In this document: in pieces, positions 18,780 to 27,927 of the stretch | Layout of the letters: every line of letters begins with the position of its first letter | Position numbering within the stretch: position 1 is the stretch's first letter | NCBI GenBank assembly: GCA_965115885.1 | Contig: OZ220479.1 | Coordinates: forward strand, 2,604,001 to 2,668,000 | Reading direction: 5' to 3' | Length of the DNA: 64,000 nt | Origin: BD2-11 sp965115885 | Lineage (GTDB): Bacteria > Gemmatimonadota > Gemmatimonadetes > Longimicrobiales > Gaopeijiaceae | The notes under the pieces: model-generated | Seen by the model: only the letters and a program-made list of their open reading frames with translations | The model's database searches: none | Told to the model about the DNA's origin: nothing | Program-made: the position numbers and the translations under genes

Positions 18780-21515
18780 ATGAGCGAGCCGAGTCGGGGC
18801 AGGACGCGGGGACGGGGGGTGGACGGGAGCACGGGGAGAAGAAGGCGCTTGGGGTTCGGACTCGGTTTGGCGCTCGCGTTGGCGGGGCTGAATGCGGAGG
18901 CACGGGCTCAGGAAGACGAGTCCGGGACGTCCGCGGGCGGCGCGCTGGTCGTGCCCGGGTGCTGCAGCGACGGCAACGACGCGTTGGTCCTCCCGGCGAC
19001 GCGCGTCGCCGACGCGGACATCTCCGTCGACGGCGTCATGGAGGAGACCGCTTGGGGAACGGCCGCCGTGGCCACCCGCTTCACGCAGTTCGAGCCCGAC
19101 GAGGGACAATCCGCGAGCCAGCGCACCGAGGCCCGCATCCTCTACGGCGCCACCGCGCTCTTCGTGTTCATGCGGGCCCACGATACGAATCCGGACGAGA
19201 TCGCCGGTCAGATGACGCGGCGCGACCAGCAGTCGTATTCGGATCTGCTGGGCGTGGTCATCGACTCCTACTTCGACCGGCGCACGGCCTTCCAGTTCGC
19301 GGTCAACCCGGTCGGCGTGAAACAGGACATCTACCGCTTCGACGACACCGACGAGGACTCGGGATGGGACGCGGTCTGGGACGTCGCGACCCGACGCGAC
19401 GAAGGCGGGTGGAGCGCCGAGTTCCGCATCCCCTACTCCCAGCTGCGCTTCCGGAACCGCGCGGAACAGACCTGGGGCATCAACTTCCTGCGGCTCATCG
19501 CGCGGAGGGAAGAGCTCTCTGCGTGGGCGCCCACGACCCGCGCGGACGGCGGCATCGTGTCGCGCTTCGGGGAGCTGAGCGGGCTGAACGACCTCGACCC
19601 GCCGCGGCGGCTGGAGATCATGCCCTACTCGCTGGCCCGTCTGCAGCGTGCGCCCGGGGACGAAGCCGATCCCTTCCACCGACCGAACGACGTCCTGGGA
19701 TCGATGGGCGCCGACGTCAAGTACGGGGTGACCTCCGACATCACCCTGGACGTGACCCTCAACCCGGACTTCGGGCAGGTCGAAGCGGACCCCGCCCAAG
19801 TGAACCTGACCGCCTTCGAAACCTTCCTTCCCGAGCGGCGGCCGTTCTTCGTCGAGGGCGCGGGCATCTTCGACTTCGGCATCGCGCTGGGGGACGGAGA
19901 CAACGGCAACGAATCGCTGTTCTACTCGCGCAGAATCGGGCGCGCGCCCCAGGGCGAGGTGGATTCGCAGGGCGGATACGCCGACGCGGACGATCAGACC
20001 ACGATCCTGGGCGCTTGGAAGCTGTCCGGGAAGACTGCGGGCGGATGGTCGATCGGAGCGTTGCACGCGGTGACCTCCGAGGAGCGCGCCGACGTCGCTC
20101 CGGGCGAGGGCGCTCCGTTCCGGAAACCGGTCGAACCCTTCTCCAACCAAGGGGTCCTGCGGCTGCAGAAGGATTTCGGGGAAGGCCGCTCGACGCTGGG
20201 CTTCATCGGAACCGCGCTCCGCCGCGACGCCGAGGTGGCCGAAGAGCTGGAAATCAGGTCGTCGGCCTACACCGGGGGCGTGGACTTCAGGCACCGCTTC
20301 GGAGGCGACGCCTGGCAACTGGAAGGCTACTTCCTGGGCTCGTACGTGCAAGGCTCCGAAACCGCCATCGCGCGGACGCAACGCTCGCCCGCCCGATACT
20401 ACCAGCGCCCCGACGCGGGTCACGTGAGCTACGACGAGGAGCGAACCAGCCTCGTCGGCAGCGCGGCCAACTTGGGAGTCATGAAGTTCGCGGGAAGCCC
20501 GTGGCGGGTCGGCACCGGGGTCCAGACCCGCACGCCCGGATTCGAGGTCAACGATCTGGGCTACCAGCGCGACGCGGACTATCTCGTGCACTGGATCTGG
20601 GGCGGGTACCACAACTCCGCGCCCCAGGGCCCCTTCCGCAACTGGTTCGTCAATCTCAACGCTTGGAACGTCTGGAACTACGACCGGGACCGGGCCGGAA
20701 CCGGAGGCAACGTCAACCTCAACTTCCAGCTCCGGAACTTCTGGTACGGCTACGGAGGCGTGAACCACGAGCTGGGATCCTGGTCCGACGGCCTGTTGCG
20801 GGGCGGCCCGCTCCTGCGGAGCGAGGCCCAGACCAACTTCTGGGCGGGATTCGGCGGCGACGCCCGCAAGCCGGTCCGGTTCGGCGTCAACTCCTGGGGC
20901 AACGTCCGGCCCGAAAGCGATTCGTGGTCCGTCGGCGTCTCGCCGACGATCGGTCTGCGGCCTTCCGGAAGGACCACGATCAACCTGGGCGCCTCGTTCC
21001 GCCGCAACGTCGACGACCGTCAGTGGGTCCGGCGCATCGACAACGGCGCGGACCACTACCTGTTCGCGCGCATCGAGCAGACCACCCTGGGGCTGACCGC
21101 CCGCATGGACTACGCCTTCACGCCCAACCTCTCGCTGCAGGTGTACGCGCAACCCTTCGTCGGATCCGGCCGCTACCGCGAGTTCAAGCGCGTGGCCGAC
21201 CCGCGCGCGGTTCGCTACGCCGACCGCTTCGAAGCCGTGGAGGTGCGCACCGAGGGCACCCGCCACCACGCCGAGCTGGGAGGGAGCCCGGCCTCCTTCG
21301 ACAACCCGGACTTCAACTTCAAGCAGTTCCGGTCCAACGCGGTCCTCAGGTGGGAGTACTCGCCCGGGTCCGTGTTCTATTTGGCCTGGTCCCAGGGCCG
21401 CAACCACTCGGCGGACACGGGACAGTTCGACTTCGGCTCCGATTTCCGCGATCTCTTCGGCGTCGCGCCGGACAACGTCTTCATGGCCAAGATCAGCTAC
21501 TGGCTGTCGCGGTAG
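18780..21515 (+). CDS. DUF5916-type outer-membrane protein with N-terminal CBM9-like domain
   Basis: The 911-residue product begins at an ATG preceded by GAGGGAGGGAGGGG. A signal peptide ends at AEARAQ (about residue 40). A carbohydrate-binding-family-9-like beta-sandwich occupies about residues 60-250 (DISVDGVMEETAWG, ARILYGATALFVFMRAHD, WSAEFRIPYSQLRF). A long DUF5916 region of alternating strands follows, beginning with LNPDFGQVEADPAQVNLTAFETFLPERRPFF split over two short motifs, and ending FMAKISYWLSR like a barrel terminal strand. Such proteins are common in Gemmatimonadota and Bacteroidota and are probably outer-membrane barrels of unknown transport or binding role. No TonB-dependent partner is adjacent. 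Confidence 0.85.
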   Translation: MSEPSRGRTRGRGVDGSTGRRRRLGFGLGLALALAGLNAEARAQEDESGTSAGGALVVPGCCSDGNDALVLPATRVADADISVDGVMEETAWGTAAVATRFTQFEPDEGQSASQRTEARILYGATALFVFMRAHDTNPDEIAGQMTRRDQQSYSDLLGVVIDSYFDRRTAFQFAVNPVGVKQDIYRFDDTDEDSGWDAVWDVATRRDEGGWSAEFRIPYSQLRFRNRAEQTWGINFLRLIARREELSAWAPTTRADGGIVSRFGELSGLNDLDPPRRLEIMPYSLARLQRAPGDEADPFHRPNDVLGSMGADVKYGVTSDITLDVTLNPDFGQVEADPAQVNLTAFETFLPERRPFFVEGAGIFDFGIALGDGDNGNESLFYSRRIGRAPQGEVDSQGGYADADDQTTILGAWKLSGKTAGGWSIGALHAVTSEERADVAPGEGAPFRKPVEPFSNQGVLRLQKDFGEGRSTLGFIGTALRRDAEVAEELEIRSSAYTGGVDFRHRFGGDAWQLEGYFLGSYVQGSETAIARTQRSPARYYQRPDAGHVSYDEERTSLVGSAANLGVMKFAGSPWRVGTGVQTRTPGFEVNDLGYQRDADYLVHWIWGGYHNSAPQGPFRNWFVNLNAWNVWNYDRDRAGTGGNVNLNFQLRNFWYGYGGVNHELGSWSDGLLRGGPLLRSEAQTNFWAGFGGDARKPVRFGVNSWGNVRPESDSWSVGVSPTIGLRPSGRTTINLGASFRRNVDDRQWVRRIDNGADHYLFARIEQTTLGLTARMDYAFTPNLSLQVYAQPFVGSGRYREFKRVADPRAVRYADRFEAVEVRTEGTRHHAELGGSPASFDNPDFNFKQFRSNAVLRWEYSPGSVFYLAWSQGRNHSADTGQFDFGSDFRDLFGVAPDNVFMAKISYWLSR

Positions 21516-21623
21516 CGGGGTCGGGGGGCGAGGGCCGACGACGGACGAGGCGCCCGACGCGGGCGAGGGAGAGCGCCGGCGCTCGAGCGCGAAGCGCCCC
21601 GCGGGAAGTTCCGGAAGACGGAG

Positions 21624-22433
21624 CTACGCCCCGGCGACCGCATGCAACGCCGGCTTCCCCAACCGCACGCGGATCTCCTCGATCAGCGGCGCGTGCGCAC
21701 CCGACACCTCCACCACCGAGTGGGGCGGCACCGGCCGCCAGTGGGCGCTCTCGTAGAGCCGCTCCGAGGCGATCAACGTGCCCTCGGGCGCCAGCGATCC
21801 CCGATGGGCGACGTAGAGCGAGTTGGTTTCGTCGACGTTCGAGGTGCGACTCACGGCCAAGCTCTCTCCGTCGGTCAGAATCATGTTGAGCTTGCTCTTG
21901 GGCCCGAGCGAACACGCGCGCGCTCCGACCCGGGCCAGCGCCGTCGCGAGCGACGCTCCTTCAAGCACTTCCGCGATCGCCAGCAGAAAAAGAGTTTCGG
22001 TGTCCGAAGTGCCTCGAATCTGCGCGTAGAGATCGTCGGGAAGCGTCGAACGCAACTCCCGCATCGCATGGCTGTGGAAATTGCGCACGTACCCGTTGAG
22101 GGCGAAGGCCCAGCGCTCGAACGTGAGCGGAGCGACCTCCCCCCGGTCCATGGGGATGCCCGGACTCGCGCTCCTGACCAACGCCAGCGAGCAGGTCGAG
22201 CGCACGCAACCGAGCACATCCTCCAGCTCCGGATCGTGCCAGATGGGACGCGCTTCCCTGATCCGCACCGGACGCCCTTCGTGGTACCAAGCCACGCCGT
22301 ATCCGTCGGCGTTGTGGACCCCGTGGCCCATCTCCTCCGAATCGTAGCTCTGCCGTACGAGCGTGTGGCTTCCTCCCAACACGACGGGGCGGACGGACAT
22401 CTCGCCGCCCGAGTAGCAAACGAATCGGCACAA
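21624..22433 (-). CDS. Class II glutamine amidotransferase (EgtC/YafJ-like)
   Basis: This is a 269-residue Ntn-type amidotransferase. The start codon is TTG, preceded by GAGGGA, so that Met removal would expose the catalytic Cys2 (MCRFVCYSGG). Other family features are HNADGYGVAWY, the FALNGYVRNFHS segment, the SDTETLFLL motif and a late ALIASERLYES-like strand (GTLIASERL). In known relatives the domain hydrolyses glutamine or gamma-glutamyl amides, as EgtC does in ergothioneine synthesis. No egtB or egtD lies nearby, so a YafJ-like role is equally possible. It converges on the DUF5916 gene, and the gap contains a 14-bp perfect palindrome at 21571-21584. Confidence 0.86.
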   Translation of the reverse strand: MCRFVCYSGGEMSVRPVVLGGSHTLVRQSYDSEEMGHGVHNADGYGVAWYHEGRPVRIREARPIWHDPELEDVLGCVRSTCSLALVRSASPGIPMDRGEVAPLTFERWAFALNGYVRNFHSHAMRELRSTLPDDLYAQIRGTSDTETLFLLAIAEVLEGASLATALARVGARACSLGPKSKLNMILTDGESLAVSRTSNVDETNSLYVAHRGSLAPEGTLIASERLYESAHWRPVPPHSVVEVSGAHAPLIEEIRVRLGKPALHAVAGA

Positions 22434-22481
22434 GGCTCTTCCCTCTCTTTCCGGGGGACGACGGATTCGGGGTTCGGAGAA

Positions 22482-23489
22482 TCAAGCGTTTCGCGGGGGG
22501 CTCGCGCAAGACGACCGCACGGAAGGCCCCGAGGCGTCCCGCGCGCGCCCGGGGTCGAGAATCTCCGCCAGCAGGCGCGCGTCCACGTTTCCGCCCGAGA
22601 CGATCACCCCGGCGGGGCCGGCCGCATCGGGAACGCGTCCGCACAGGAGCGCGGCCACCCCGGCCGCCCCGGCGGGCTCCACGACCGTCTTGACGGTCTC
22701 GGCCAGCGCGCGCACGGCGCCGAGGATCTCCTCGTCGCTCACCCGCACGACGTCGTCGACCAACGCGCGCACATGGCCGTACGTCGTCTTGCCCGCCATG
22801 GGCGGGGCGAGGCCGTCCGCGACGGAGTCGACGCGCTCCAGCCGGGCGGGCCGCCCGATGCGCAGGCTCTCGGACATGGCCGCAGCGCCCTCCGGCTCCA
22901 CGCCGAAGACGCGCAGCCCCGGCCGCAGGCGCTTCGCCGCCGCCGCCACCCCCGCGATCAGCCCACCTCCGCCCACCGGCACCACCACGATCTCCACCTC
23001 CGCCTGTTCGACCAGCTCGAGCCCCGCGGTGCCGTGCCCGGCGATCACGGCGGGGTCGTCGAACGGGTGCGCGAAGAGCATCCCCCGCTCGCGGGCCAGA
23101 GATTCGGCCAGCGAGAAGGCGTGGTGCACGTCGTCGGCGACCACCACCTCCGCGCCGTATCCGGCGCTCGCCCGCGCCTTGATCTCGGAGGCGCCCGCGG
23201 GCATGACCACCACGCACGGCACGTCGACGCGTCCCGCCGCCCAGGCGAGCGCCTGCGCGTGGTTTCCGGCCGACACCGTGACCACCCCGAACCTCGCCGC
23301 CTCCCCGGCGACCAGCACCTTGTTGAGCGCCCCGCGCACCTTGAACGACCCGGTCTTCTGCAGGTTCTCCATCTTCAGCCGCAGGGGAACGCCCGCCCGT
23401 CGGCTCAGCCGACGCGACGCGACGACCGGCGTACGGTGCAACCGCGCTCCGATGCGGCGCCGAGCCTCCTCGACGCCCTCCAGTGTCAC
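22482..23489 (-). CDS. PLP-dependent threonine/serine dehydratase family protein
   Basis: This is a fold-type II PLP enzyme of about 335 residues that probably deaminates threonine or serine to the 2-oxoacid, or racemises serine. The Schiff-base lysine is in KTGSFKVRGA, the substrate loop is SAGNHAQ, and the phosphate-binding glycine loop is VGGGGLIAG. The C-terminal SGGNVDARL closes the catalytic domain. There is no regulatory ACT domain, so this is the short, catabolic-type form. I place the start at GTG 23489, where VTLEGVEEARRRIGARLHRTP aligns with family N-termini in two short blocks; the frame continues upstream as low-complexity sequence. The gene is 48 bp downstream of... the amidotransferase start side, same strand. 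Confidence 0.87.
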   Translation of the reverse strand: MTLEGVEEARRRIGARLHRTPVVASRRLSRRAGVPLRLKMENLQKTGSFKVRGALNKVLVAGEAARFGVVTVSAGNHAQALAWAAGRVDVPCVVVMPAGASEIKARASAGYGAEVVVADDVHHAFSLAESLARERGMLFAHPFDDPAVIAGHGTAGLELVEQAEVEIVVVPVGGGGLIAGVAAAAKRLRPGLRVFGVEPEGAAAMSESLRIGRPARLERVDSVADGLAPPMAGKTTYGHVRALVDDVVRVSDEEILGAVRALAETVKTVVEPAGAAGVAALLCGRVPDAAGPAGVIVSGGNVDARLLAEILDPGRARDASGPSVRSSCASPPRNA

Positions 23490-23785
23490 GAGCGGTTCGA
23501 TGCTCCGCTTTCCAGGAAGAGGGGACGGGTCTGCGAGCGAGGAACGCCGGGCAGAAGATATGCCGGGCAAGATATACCGGACGATTCGTAGCGGCACAAC
23601 CGACGTCCGCAGGGGTTTCGAAGCGACGGGAAGCGGAGGCCCGGAGATCCCTGATCCGGATCCGGCCGGCGGGTCGGGGACGCATCCCCGCACCTTCCGT
23701 TGAGCGCGCGCGCGTGATAACGTTCGCCGCAGGCGCGAGCGGGGGACCGGCCCCGCCGCTAGCCACACTCTGCGGAGGTCTCGCC

Positions 23786-24241
23786 TTGAGCGATTTCGCC
23801 ACGTTGAGATGCGCGTTCTGCCGCGCCCTGAACCGGATCGGCATGGAGGAGGTGCGCACGGGACCGAAGTGCGGGAATTGCGTGCGGCCGATGCTCGTGG
23901 ACCGACCCGTCAAGGTCGAAGCGAAGGACTTCGAGGCCACCGTGCTCGAGGCCGGCGTGCCGGTGCTCGCGGATTTCTACGCGGACTGGTGCGGTCCCTG
24001 CAAGCTGGTCGTCCCCCTGCTCGACGAGATCGCGGCGGCGGAGCGGGGCAGACTTCTGGTCGTGAAGATCGACAGCGACCGCTCCGTGGAGCAGTGCCAG
24101 CGCTACGCCGTCCGCAGCGTCCCGACGGTTCTCCTGTTCAGGGACGGCGAAGAGGTCGGACGCAGTCTCGGTTTCGAACCGGAAGTCGTCCGGGACTTGG
24201 TCTCCGACGCGCTCGGGACAGGGGCCGGCGCCTCGAGCTAG
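23786..24241 (+). CDS. trxC: Thioredoxin with N-terminal zinc-finger (TrxC-like)
   Basis: This is a 151-residue thioredoxin 2-type protein. The active site is WCGPC, followed by the conserved cis-proline region VRSVPTVLLF. An N-terminal extension of about 35 residues carries two CxxC pairs (CAFC and CGNC), which bind zinc in E. coli TrxC. The likely start is TTG at 23786, which sits behind a strong GCGGAGGTC ribosome site; no ATG is suitably placed upstream. It reduces cytoplasmic disulfides. It is the first gene before the Bat cluster, with only 46 bp between, and may be co-transcribed with it. The upstream region (23490-23785) is divergent promoter DNA without a gene. Confidence 0.88.
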   Translation: MSDFATLRCAFCRALNRIGMEEVRTGPKCGNCVRPMLVDRPVKVEAKDFEATVLEAGVPVLADFYADWCGPCKLVVPLLDEIAAAERGRLLVVKIDSDRSVEQCQRYAVRSVPTVLLFRDGEEVGRSLGFEPEVVRDLVSDALGTGAGASS

Positions 24242-24287
24242 AAACTGGAATTGGGTTTGGGGTTCGAGCCGGAGTTAGCGTGCGGCA

Positions 24288-25319
24288 ATGTTCAGATTCG
24301 GATCCGCGGAACTGCTCTTCGGGCTGTTGGCGGTGCCCCTTTTGGCGGTGCTGCTCGGGTATTCCGCGCGCGCGCGGCGGCGTGCGCTCGACCGCTTCGG
24401 CGACGGCGATCTGGTGCGCCGACTGGCGGCCTCGGTGCACCGGCGCAACCGAACGCTCCGCGCCCTGCTCCTTCTCGGGAGCGTGGCGTTCCTGCTGATC
24501 GCGCTGGCCCGGCCCCAGTTCGGCACCCGAGTGGAGACCGTGCGCCGCGAGGGCAAGGACGTGGTGGTGGCGCTCGATCTGTCCCGTTCCATGCTGGCCG
24601 AGGACGTCGCGCCCAACCGGTTGCAGCGCGCCAAGCTGGAGATCCTGCGCCTGCTGGATCGGCTCGAGGGCGACCGCGTCGGGCTGGTGGCCTTCGCCGG
24701 CCAAGCCTTCGTGCAGAGCCCGCTGACCGCCGACTACGCCGCTACCCAGCTCTTCCTGAACGCCATGGACGTGGATCTGGTGCCGGTCCAAGGGACGAAT
24801 CTAGGGGAGGCGATGGACGTCGCCCTCGACCTCTTCGACGAGGAGGTGCGCGAGTTCCGGGTCCTCCTCGTCGTCACCGACGGAGAGGACCACGAGGGCG
24901 GGATCGGCGAAGCCGTCCGCCGCGCCAACGCCGCCGACGTGCGCGTCTTCACGGTGGGCATCGGATCCCCCGACGGGGTTCCGATCCCCGAATTCGACGC
25001 CGACGGCAACCGGCAGGGCTTCCAGAGGGACGCCGACGGCAACGTCGTGACCACGCGCTTGGACGAGACCGTCCTGCGGCGCATCGCCGACGCCACCGGA
25101 GGAGGTGCGTACTTCGGCACCCCGCAGGGCGTCGAACTGGATGCCCTCCTCGAGGAGATGAGCGCGGTGGGCACGCGCGAGATCGACGCCCGCGAAATCG
25201 CGCAGTTCGAGGAGCAGTTCCAGCTTTTCCTGGGCGCCGCCATCGTGCTGTTGCTGATCGAACCGCTGCTTCCGGCACGGCGGCGGCGGCGTACGACTGC
25301 GGGAGGAGGCGCAGAGTGA
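24288..25319 (+). CDS. VWA-domain membrane protein of the Bat cluster (BatA/BatB-like)
   Basis: This 343-residue inner-membrane protein has two N-terminal transmembrane helices (about 8-25 and 58-76), a von Willebrand factor A domain (about 88-300) and a C-terminal helix (FLGAAIVLLLIEPLL). The metal-ion-dependent adhesion site is intact: DLSRS, then the conserved T (QGTNLGEAM) and D (VVTDGEDHEGG). The order VWA, TPR, BatD, TPR-SH3 matches Bat (Bacteroides aerotolerance) operons, whose biochemical job is still unclear but concerns stress tolerance or periplasmic complex assembly. Only one VWA gene is present here. It overlaps the next gene by GTGA. Confidence 0.85.
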   Translation: MFRFGSAELLFGLLAVPLLAVLLGYSARARRRALDRFGDGDLVRRLAASVHRRNRTLRALLLLGSVAFLLIALARPQFGTRVETVRREGKDVVVALDLSRSMLAEDVAPNRLQRAKLEILRLLDRLEGDRVGLVAFAGQAFVQSPLTADYAATQLFLNAMDVDLVPVQGTNLGEAMDVALDLFDEEVREFRVLLVVTDGEDHEGGIGEAVRRANAADVRVFTVGIGSPDGVPIPEFDADGNRQGFQRDADGNVVTTRLDETVLRRIADATGGGAYFGTPQGVELDALLEEMSAVGTREIDAREIAQFEEQFQLFLGAAIVLLLIEPLLPARRRRRTTAGGGAE

Positions 25320-26059
25320 ACAAACGCGCGGCTTCGCTGTGGATGACGGCGGGTGCGTTGCTCGTGCCCGGTGCGGCGAGCGCCCAGCATTCTCTGGTGG
25401 AGGAGGCCAACCGGCTCTACGCCGAGGGCCGCTACGCCGAGGCGCACGAGATGTACCTGGAGGCGCTTCGCGAGAATCCCGGCTCTCCGCTGATCCGCTT
25501 CAACGAGGGGAACGCCCTCTACCGGAATCGGGAATTCGAGCGCGCCTTCGAGGCGTACCGGGACGCTCTCGAGACCGGGGACACGGCGCTGGCCCAAGGC
25601 GCCTGGTACAACCTGGGCAACGCTCTCTTCCGTCGGCAGCAGCTCGACGCGAGCCTGGAGGCGTACAAGCAGGCGCTCCGCATCGATCCCGGAGACATCG
25701 ACGCCAAACACAATCTCGAGCGCGTGCTCGAGCAGATGGAGGAGCAGGAAGACCAGCGACAAGAGCAACCGAATCAGGACGACCAGGATCAAGACGACCA
25801 GGGCCAAGACGACCAGGATCAGGAAAATCAGGACCGGGAGCCCCCGCCCGCGAACCCGGAGCGGAACGACGACGAGCGACGGGACCAGCCTCCGAGCGAC
25901 GAGCAGGAGCAGGAGCGGCCAGCTGGGTCGCTTCCGGGGCAGATGACTCCCGAGGAAGCCGAGCGCCTGCTCCGGGCCGTCCAGGAAGATCCCGACCAGG
26001 TCGATCGCCCGCCGCGGGCGGACTCGCTGGGGCGGAGACCGCGCAAGAACTGGCGATGA
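25316..26059 (+). CDS. TPR protein of the Bat cluster (BatC-like)
   Basis: This 247-residue exported protein starts at the GTG overlapping the VWA gene stop, with GGGAGGAGGC just upstream. A signal peptide ends at GAASAQ (about residue 25). Residues about 28-135 are three tetratricopeptide repeats (VEEANRLYAEGRYAEAHEMY; IRFNEGNALYRNREFERAF; WYNLGNALFRRQQLDASLEA). The rest is a very acidic Gln/Asp-rich low-complexity tail (DDQDQDDQGQDDQDQENQD). It ends with a short basic motif (GRRPRKNWR). It presumably scaffolds interactions with the VWA and BatD proteins in the periplasm. Its stop overlaps the BatD start (ATGA). Confidence 0.82.
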   Translation: MNKRAASLWMTAGALLVPGAASAQHSLVEEANRLYAEGRYAEAHEMYLEALRENPGSPLIRFNEGNALYRNREFERAFEAYRDALETGDTALAQGAWYNLGNALFRRQQLDASLEAYKQALRIDPGDIDAKHNLERVLEQMEEQEDQRQEQPNQDDQDQDDQGQDDQDQENQDREPPPANPERNDDERRDQPPSDEQEQERPAGSLPGQMTPEEAERLLRAVQEDPDQVDRPPRADSLGRRPRKNWR

Positions 26060-27927
26060 GCGAGACGCGGGGCCTTCGGAGCGTCGCGGCGAGGGTTTCC
26101 GAGCGTACGGCCGCGAGGAAGTCGTTCGCTCGGACGCTGCTCGCTCTGGGGCTGGTCGCGGGCCCGGCGCACGCCGCCGCCCAAGCGGTCTCCGCGCGCG
26201 CCTACCTGAGCGGCGATCCGGTGGGCGTGGGACAGCAATTCGTGCTCAACGTGGAGATCTCCGGGGCGCAGAGGCTGGACCGGGATCCCGAAATCCCGGA
26301 TCTGACCGCTTTTTCCGTGTATCTCGGAAGCGGGTCCTCCAGCTCGGTGCGGATGTCCGGCGGCCGCACCAGCGTCAGCCTGACCTTCCAGTACCGGTTC
26401 CAAGCGACCCGGACCGGCACCTTCGCCATCGATCCGATCCAAGTTCGGGCGGGAGGCGACACCTTCGCCACCGAGCCGCTCGCGCTGACCGTCTCCGACG
26501 CGCCGACTCCCTCGACCCCCTCCGACGGGCCGGACGCGCACGACCGCGGCATCGCGCCCGAAGACCTTTTCGTGGAGGCTCTTCCGAGTCGGTTGCGGGT
26601 CTACGAGAACCAGCCGGTGGTGGTCGACTACCGAATCTTCACGCGCGTGGACGTGAGTTCGTACAGCGTCACCCGGCTCCCTTCGACCACGGGCTTCTGG
26701 GTGGAGGAGTATCCGTCGGTCGACAACCCGGAGGTCGGCCAGACGGTGCGCGACGGGGTGCAGTACGCCACCGCGACCGTCCGCAAGGCGGCGCTCTTCC
26801 CGACCGGTTCGGGCACGCGCACCCTCGAGCCGCTCGGCATCGAGGCTCAAGTGCGGGCACGGCGCACGGCCTTCGACCCGTTCGAGGGCTTCTTCGGGCG
26901 CGGATCGTTGCTGAACTCGAACATCCCGACGGCGGCGGCCTCGCGGCCGGTGGAGATCGAAGTGCTGCCGCTGCCCGAGGGGCGTCCGGACAACTTCACC
27001 GGATTCGTGGGCGAACTGGAGGTTCGCGCCAACCTCGACCGCGACAGCGTGCAGGTCGGCGATGCGGTCACCCTAGCGGTGGCGGTCTCGGGGAGCGGCA
27101 ACCTGCGCATGCTGGCCGAACCGGAGGTGGGGGCCCCGCCCGGCTTCGAGACGTTCCCGCCCGAGTCGAGCGAGCGCATCGACCGCACCGACGCGGGGGT
27201 GAGCGGGACGCGCACCTTCGAGTACGTGCTGGTGCCGCGGGCGCCGGGGACGGGGACCATCCCGCCCGTCGAGCTGCCCTACTTCGACCCGGAGCGGAAA
27301 AGGTACGAGGTCGCGGCCAGCGAGGCGCTCGCGGTCGAGGTCGGCGGCGCGGCCACGGACGGGCCGTTGGGGACGAGCCGGGTGCGTGCGGGAGTGGAGG
27401 AACTGCGCACCGACATCCGGTTCATCCAGCTGGGCAGTCCGGCGTTGGCGCCCGCGAACCGGACGTTGTTCGCGCACCCGCTCTTCTGGACCGTCCTGCT
27501 GCTGCCGCTGGCGGCGCTCGGAGGAGCGGCGGGGGTGCGCCGCCACCGCGACCGTCTCCGGGGCGACGTCGCCTACGCCCGCTCGCGGCGGGCGGCGAAG
27601 GTGGCCGGCAAGCGCTTGACGAAGGCCCGCGGTCTGGCGGACGGCGAGAACGTGCGCGTCTTCTACGCGGAAGCCGGACACGCGCTGGAGGGCTTCCTGG
27701 CCGACAAGCTCAACATCGCCGCCGCCGGCATGATCCGGGACGAGGTGCGCGACCGGCTGCGCGCCAGGGGCGTCGCCGCCGAAGCGGCCGAGCCTTATCT
27801 GGAGTGCCTGGAGGAATGCGACCGGCAGCGCTTCGCCCCCCCGACAGAATCGCCCGAGCGACGCGCGCGCTTCCTGGAGCGGGTGGAGTCCGCGATGGCG
27901 GCCATGGTGGAGCACCTCGCACGATGA
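26056..27927 (+). CDS. batD: BatD-like membrane protein
   Basis: This 623-residue protein matches BatD in size and layout. A signal peptide ends near AHAAAQ (about residue 43). A long periplasmic region of repeated beta domains follows (VGVGQQFVLNVEISG, YENQPVVVDYRIFT, VQVGDAVTLAVAVSGSGNL). One transmembrane helix lies near residue 480 (LFWTVLLLPLAALGGAAG), and a C-terminal cytoplasmic helical region follows. In Bat operons BatD is thought to be an adaptor with protein-protein interaction folds; the detailed role is not known. It is coupled by ATGA overlaps on both sides, so the VWA-TPR-BatD-TPR/SH3 genes form one translational chain. Confidence 0.85.
   Translation: MSETRGLRSVAARVSERTAARKSFARTLLALGLVAGPAHAAAQAVSARAYLSGDPVGVGQQFVLNVEISGAQRLDRDPEIPDLTAFSVYLGSGSSSSVRMSGGRTSVSLTFQYRFQATRTGTFAIDPIQVRAGGDTFATEPLALTVSDAPTPSTPSDGPDAHDRGIAPEDLFVEALPSRLRVYENQPVVVDYRIFTRVDVSSYSVTRLPSTTGFWVEEYPSVDNPEVGQTVRDGVQYATATVRKAALFPTGSGTRTLEPLGIEAQVRARRTAFDPFEGFFGRGSLLNSNIPTAAASRPVEIEVLPLPEGRPDNFTGFVGELEVRANLDRDSVQVGDAVTLAVAVSGSGNLRMLAEPEVGAPPGFETFPPESSERIDRTDAGVSGTRTFEYVLVPRAPGTGTIPPVELPYFDPERKRYEVAASEALAVEVGGAATDGPLGTSRVRAGVEELRTDIRFIQLGSPALAPANRTLFAHPLFWTVLLLPLAALGGAAGVRRHRDRLRGDVAYARSRRAAKVAGKRLTKARGLADGENVRVFYAEAGHALEGFLADKLNIAAAGMIRDEVRDRLRARGVAAEAAEPYLECLEECDRQRFAPPTESPERRARFLERVESAMAAMVEHLAR

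Noticed and set aside
21571..21584. Perfect 14-bp palindrome GAGCGCCGGCGCTC between convergent genes
   Set aside because: It has no loop, and short GC palindromes are frequent by chance at this base composition; a site function is not supported.
25750..25860. Dense CAGGACGA-like repeats in the BatC-like gene
   Set aside because: They encode a Gln/Asp-rich tail in frame with the TPR protein; this is low-complexity protein, not a CRISPR or mobile repeat.
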